Source: JAEDHM01 sp964368645
Lineage (GTDB): Bacteria > Bacillota > Clostridia > Christensenellales > CAG-1252
Reading direction: 5' to 3'
Assembly (NCBI GenBank): GCA_964368645.1
Contig: CAYJBY010000011.1
Coordinates: 1-64,000 of the forward strand
Length of the DNA: 64,000 nucleotides
Positions within the stretch are counted from its first letter, which is position 1. Every line of letters begins with the position of its first letter. Below the pieces are notes generated by a model that saw only the letters and a program-made list of their open reading frames with translations, had not been told where the DNA came from and did no database searches. Positions 60,994 through 64,000 of the stretch are shown one piece after another. Position numbers and translations under genes: made by a program.

Positions 60994-63096
60994 ATGGAAA
61001 GAAAGATTTACAAAACTACAATCGGCGGCAGAGAAGTAACCGTAGAAGTCGGTGCTTACTGCGAGCAGGCTAACGGCTCCTGTCTTATCCGTTGCGGAGA
61101 CACCGTTGTGCAGACCAACGTCACAATGTCCGACGCTCCCAGACCGGGAATGGATTTCTTCCCCCTCGGCGTTGACTTTGAAGAGAAGATGTATTCCGTC
61201 GGCAAAATCCCCGGCGGTTTCAAGAAGAGAGAGGGACGTCCCAGCGATAAGGCCATTCTGGTTTCCAGACTTATCGACCGTCCTATCAGACCGTTGTTCC
61301 CCAAGGGCTTATACAACGACGTTGCGGTAGTAGCTACCGCTTTGTCCGTTGATACCAACATTCCTCCCGAGGTTTACGGTATGCTGGGCAGCTCCATTTC
61401 GCTGTCTATCTCCGATATACCTTTCGCAGGACCTACCGGTTCCGTAGTAGTAGGTTACGTTGACGGCAAGTATGTCATCAACCCCGACGCGGAGCAGAGA
61501 GAGCGCAGCAAGCTCAGCTTGAACCTTGCAGGCACCAAGGACGCCATTATGATGGTTGAAGCCGGTGCTAACGAGATTTCCGAAGAAGAGATGCTGGGCG
61601 CAATTCTTTTCGGTCACGAAGAGATTAAGAAAATCGTCGCTTTTATCGAAGAAATCAAGGCTGACTGCGGCAAGGAAAAGACCACCGACGTGGAGTTCTA
61701 CACCGTTCCCGAAGAGATCGCAACCGCTGTGAGAGCTTATGCTTCCGACAAGCTGGACTATTGCTTCTCCACCTTTGACCGTCAGGAAAGACAGAAGAGA
61801 GAGAAAGCGGCAGAGAAGGAGATTCAGGCTCACTTTGCAGAGATTTTCCCCGACAAGGCAAGAGAGATTGGCGACACCCTTTACGCTATGAAGAAGGAAA
61901 AGGTTCGCCGCAGAATAATCGACGAGGGTATCAGACCTGACGGCAGAAAGGTCACCGAAATTCGTCCTATATGGTGCGAAGTAGGTATTCTTCCCAGAGT
62001 ACACGGTTCGGGCGTTTTCACCCGTGGTCAGACTCAGGCTATGACTACCGCAACCTTAGGCACTATCAGCGAGGTTCAAAAGCTTGAGGGCTTGGACGAC
62101 GACGTGTTTAAGAGATATATGCATCACTACAATATGCCTCCTTACAGCACCGGCGAAGCTAAGTCTTTAAGAAGCCCCGGCAGACGTGAAATCGGTCACG
62201 GCGCATTGGCAGAGAGAGCATTGGAACCCGTTCTTCCCAGCGAAGAGGATTTCCCCTATGCAATTAGAACCGTCAGCGAGATTTTATCCTCTAACGGTAG
62301 TACCTCTCAGGCAAGTATTTGCGGCAGTACCTTAGCGTTGATGGACGCAGGCGTACCCATAAAGGCTCCCGTAGCAGGTATTGCAATGGGACTTATGAAG
62401 GACGACAAGAGCGACAAAATTGTTGTTCTTTCCGATATTCAGGGTTTGGAAGATTTCTTCGGCGATATGGACTTCAAGGTAGCAGGAACAACCAAGGGTA
62501 TCACCGCTATTCAGATGGATATCAAGATTAAGGGTATCGACGAGGGTATTCTCCGTACCGCGTTGGCACAGGCAAGAGAGGGCAGATTGTTCATTTTGAA
62601 CAAGATGCTTGCAGTTCTTCCCGCTCCTCGTACCGAGCTTTCCAAGTTCGCTCCCAAGATCATCAGCTTCGATATTAATCCCGACAAGATTCGTGAGGTT
62701 ATCGGCAGCGGCGGCAAGGTAATCAACAAGATTATCGAGGATACCGGCGTTAAGATAGATATCAGCGATGACGGTAAGGTCTTCATTGCCAGCCCCGATG
62801 GCGAAAGCGCGGATAAGGCTAAGAAGATTATTATATCTATCGTCAGAGATCCCGAAGTTGGCGACGAGTACGAAGGCGTTATCGCTCGTATAATTCCTAT
62901 CGGCGCATTCCTTGAGATTGCTCCTAACAAGGACGGTATGATTCATATTTCCAAGCTCAAGAAAGAGAGAGTCGAGAAGGTTGAGGACGTCGTTAATATA
63001 GGTGACAAGGTTAAGGTTAAGGTCATCAAGATTGACGAGAAGGGCAGAATCGATCTCCGCTTACTTGACGTTATCGAAAAGGTAGAGAACAAGTAA
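60994..63096 (+). CDS. pnp: Polyribonucleotide nucleotidyltransferase (PNPase)
   Basis: The 700-aa phosphorolytic 3'-5' exoribonuclease has two RNase PH domains (FFPLGVDFEEKMYSVGKIPGGF in the first; GQTQAMTTATLGT and SSNGSTSQASICG in the second), then KH (IREVIGSGGKVINKI, about 568) and S1 domains (about 625-695). ATG 60994 has GGAGG 5 nt upstream and begins the family sequence. It follows rpsO and precedes the spoIIA operon, whereas ylxY-mlpA lie at the other end of the window. Confidence 0.97.
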   Translation: MERKIYKTTIGGREVTVEVGAYCEQANGSCLIRCGDTVVQTNVTMSDAPRPGMDFFPLGVDFEEKMYSVGKIPGGFKKREGRPSDKAILVSRLIDRPIRPLFPKGLYNDVAVVATALSVDTNIPPEVYGMLGSSISLSISDIPFAGPTGSVVVGYVDGKYVINPDAEQRERSKLSLNLAGTKDAIMMVEAGANEISEEEMLGAILFGHEEIKKIVAFIEEIKADCGKEKTTDVEFYTVPEEIATAVRAYASDKLDYCFSTFDRQERQKREKAAEKEIQAHFAEIFPDKAREIGDTLYAMKKEKVRRRIIDEGIRPDGRKVTEIRPIWCEVGILPRVHGSGVFTRGQTQAMTTATLGTISEVQKLEGLDDDVFKRYMHHYNMPPYSTGEAKSLRSPGRREIGHGALAERALEPVLPSEEDFPYAIRTVSEILSSNGSTSQASICGSTLALMDAGVPIKAPVAGIAMGLMKDDKSDKIVVLSDIQGLEDFFGDMDFKVAGTTKGITAIQMDIKIKGIDEGILRTALAQAREGRLFILNKMLAVLPAPRTELSKFAPKIISFDINPDKIREVIGSGGKVINKIIEDTGVKIDISDDGKVFIASPDGESADKAKKIIISIVRDPEVGDEYEGVIARIIPIGAFLEIAPNKDGMIHISKLKKERVEKVEDVVNIGDKVKVKVIKIDEKGRIDLRLLDVIEKVENK

Positions 63097-63115
63097 TTCT
63101 CTTATAACAGAATAC

Positions 63116-63153
63116 AAAAAACGTCTTTTTGCAACACAAAAAGACGTTTTTTT
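63116..63153 (+). terminator. Rho-independent terminator of rpsO-pnp
   Basis: AAAACGTCTTTTTG pairs with AAAAAGACGTTTT around a short loop, followed by T run to 63153. Confidence 0.9.
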
Positions 63154-63192
63154 ATATCCTTCAAATGTTACTATGACTTAAGGGAGGCGGCT

Positions 63193-63501
63193 ATGGATAT
63201 AAGTGCGAAAAAATACGGCGGAACGGTTACCGCCTATATAACCGGAGACGTGGACGAACACTCCGCGCAAAAATTAAGAACTTTTTTGGATAATATCATT
63301 GACAGCGAGAGCTTTGCCAAGCTGATTATTGATTTCGGAAACGTGGATTTTTTGGATAGTACGGGCTTAGGTATGCTTATCGGCAGATATAAGCGGCTGA
63401 GGGAAAAGGGCATACCGCTTTTTGTTGATGGAGTAAACTCTCAAATTGACAAGGTTTTCAGAATAAGCGGTATCTATCAGATTGTAGGAAAAGCGAGGTG
63501 A
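63193..63501 (+). CDS. spoIIAA: Anti-sigma-F factor antagonist SpoIIAA
   Basis: The 102-aa STAS-domain protein frees sigma-F by binding SpoIIAB. The phosphorylated Ser is in FLDSTGLGMLIGRYK, near residue 56. GGGAGG precedes the ATG. The stop overlaps spoIIAB. No clear sigma-H promoter could be placed in the 39 bp after the pnp terminator. Confidence 0.95.
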   Translation: MDISAKKYGGTVTAYITGDVDEHSAQKLRTFLDNIIDSESFAKLIIDFGNVDFLDSTGLGMLIGRYKRLREKGIPLFVDGVNSQIDKVFRISGIYQIVGKAR

Positions 63502-63941
63502 ATATGAAATTAAGCAACTATTGTAGAATAGCCTTTTCGGGTATAACGGAAAATGAAAAATTTGCGCGGAGCGCAGTCGCGGCTTTTTGCGCAACGCTTA
63601 ATCCCTCGCTGGAGGATATTAACGATATTAAAACGGCGGTTAGCGAAGCTATAACCAACAGCATAGTACACGGTTATATGGGGCGAGTCGGAGAAATAAG
63701 TATCGAAATATCCGTGTTTGAGGAATACGTGGAAATTAAAATAATCGATTTCGGGTGCGGTTTTGCCAACGTGGAACAGGCAATGCAGCCATTCTACACC
63801 ACAAGACCGGAGGACGAGCGCAGCGGAATGGGCTTTACTCTGATGCAGGCGTTTATGGACAGTTTGGAGGTGAACAGTAAAATCGGCGTGGGAACCACCG
63901 TCATAATGACGAAGAAGTTCGACCGAGCCGTGGTATGCTAA
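63498..63941 (+). CDS. spoIIAB: Anti-sigma-F factor / serine kinase SpoIIAB
   Basis: The 147-aa GHKL-fold kinase holds sigma-F inactive and phosphorylates SpoIIAA. The N box SEAITNSIVHGY, DFGCGFANV and RSGMGFTLM ATP-lid segments are intact. The GTG at 63498 has AGGA 8 nt upstream; the ATG at 63504 lies too close to GAGGTGA, so GTG is preferred. It overlaps both spoIIAA and sigF. Confidence 0.95.
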   Translation: MNMKLSNYCRIAFSGITENEKFARSAVAAFCATLNPSLEDINDIKTAVSEAITNSIVHGYMGRVGEISIEISVFEEYVEIKIIDFGCGFANVEQAMQPFYTTRPEDERSGMGFTLMQAFMDSLEVNSKIGVGTTVIMTKKFDRAVVC

Positions 63942-64000
63942 GCCACGAGGAAACACTAAAGCTAATTGCCAGTGCGCAGGAGGGAGATAAAAGCGCGGCG
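63935..64000 (+). CDS. sigF: RNA polymerase sigma-F factor, N-terminal 22 codons (truncated by window end)
   Basis: ATG at 63935 overlaps the spoIIAB stop by 7 bp and opens MLSHEETLKLIASAQEGDKS, a typical start of sporulation sigma factors. Position after spoIIAA-spoIIAB identifies it as the forespore sigma factor. The rest lies outside the window. Confidence 0.88.
   Translation, partial: MLSHEETLKLIASAQEGDKSAA

Noticed and set aside
61309..62004. Long minus-strand open frame inside pnp (231 codons)
   Set aside because: Lies wholly antisense to the PNPase gene, no ribosome-binding site, no recognisable domain.
63154..63192. Sigma-H promoter of the spoIIA operon
   Set aside because: The gap is short and no sequence fits the sigma-H consensus well enough to report.

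Overview
The window is a gene-dense, mostly plus-strand chromosomal segment of a spore-forming-lineage Firmicute, most likely an uncultured member of class Clostridia (possibly Christensenellales-like; that placement is inference only). Evidence: clostridial gene order ylxY-mlpA-ftsK/spoIIIE-rimO-pgsA-cinA-recA-rny, RNase Y, a spoIIAA-spoIIAB-sigF operon, the yajC-TIGR04086-secDF cluster, ECF S components under FMN and TPP riboswitches, and the NfnAB transhydrogenase pair. Only five genes are on the minus strand: a cysteine desulfurase, an unknown membrane protein, ribU, icd and thiT. No insertion sequences, prophage genes, CRISPR arrays or rRNA genes were seen.

Layout. 1-400: four tRNA genes (Asp, cut by the window edge; Phe, Thr, Tyr) and a terminator. 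0.7-12.6 kb: a GNAT acetyltransferase, YlxY-like deacetylase homologue, M16 peptidase, a very long FtsK/SpoIIIE, RimO, PgsA, CinA, RecA and RNase Y. 12.9-22.9 kb: cysteine desulfurase opposite a DUF3343 protein, then Nth, NfnA, NfnB, Obg, YhbY, an unknown membrane protein, a NadD-YqeK fusion, RsfS, an unknown small protein and pyrimidine-nucleoside phosphorylase. 23-28.3 kb: SMC, FtsY and a methyltransferase. 28.8-38.3 kb: ribU (FMN riboswitch), TsaE-TsaB-RimI, an alpha/beta hydrolase, membrane-anchored MurF, Ddl, YfbR, isocitrate dehydrogenase and thiT (TPP riboswitch). 38.6-47.2 kb: a degenerate ABC ATPase with an S41 lipoprotein protease, then ThrS, IF3-L35-L20, TrmH-type methyltransferase, YebC and ProA. 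47.2-60.5 kb: RuvAB, QueA-Tgt, YajC, TIGR04086, SecD-SecF, RecJ, Dtd, a metallo-hydrolase and HemZ. 60.6-64 kb: S15, PNPase, SpoIIAA, SpoIIAB and the first 22 codons of SigF.

Most content is housekeeping: translation, tRNA and ribosome modification, recombination, chromosome segregation, protein export, wall precursors and entry into sporulation. I found no clear new multi-gene system. The observations most worth following are: (1) several first genes of transcription units have a good sigma-A promoter whose -10 ends 6-7 nt before the ATG, predicting leaderless mRNAs; (2) an alpha/beta hydrolase whose only well-placed start is ACG, and an infC that starts with ATC; (3) an ABC ATPase that has lost most catalytic residues, coupled to an intact S41 protease; (4) degenerate 15-18 bp tandem repeats filling several intergenic spacers; (5) acidic low-complexity extensions on otherwise conserved membrane proteins.
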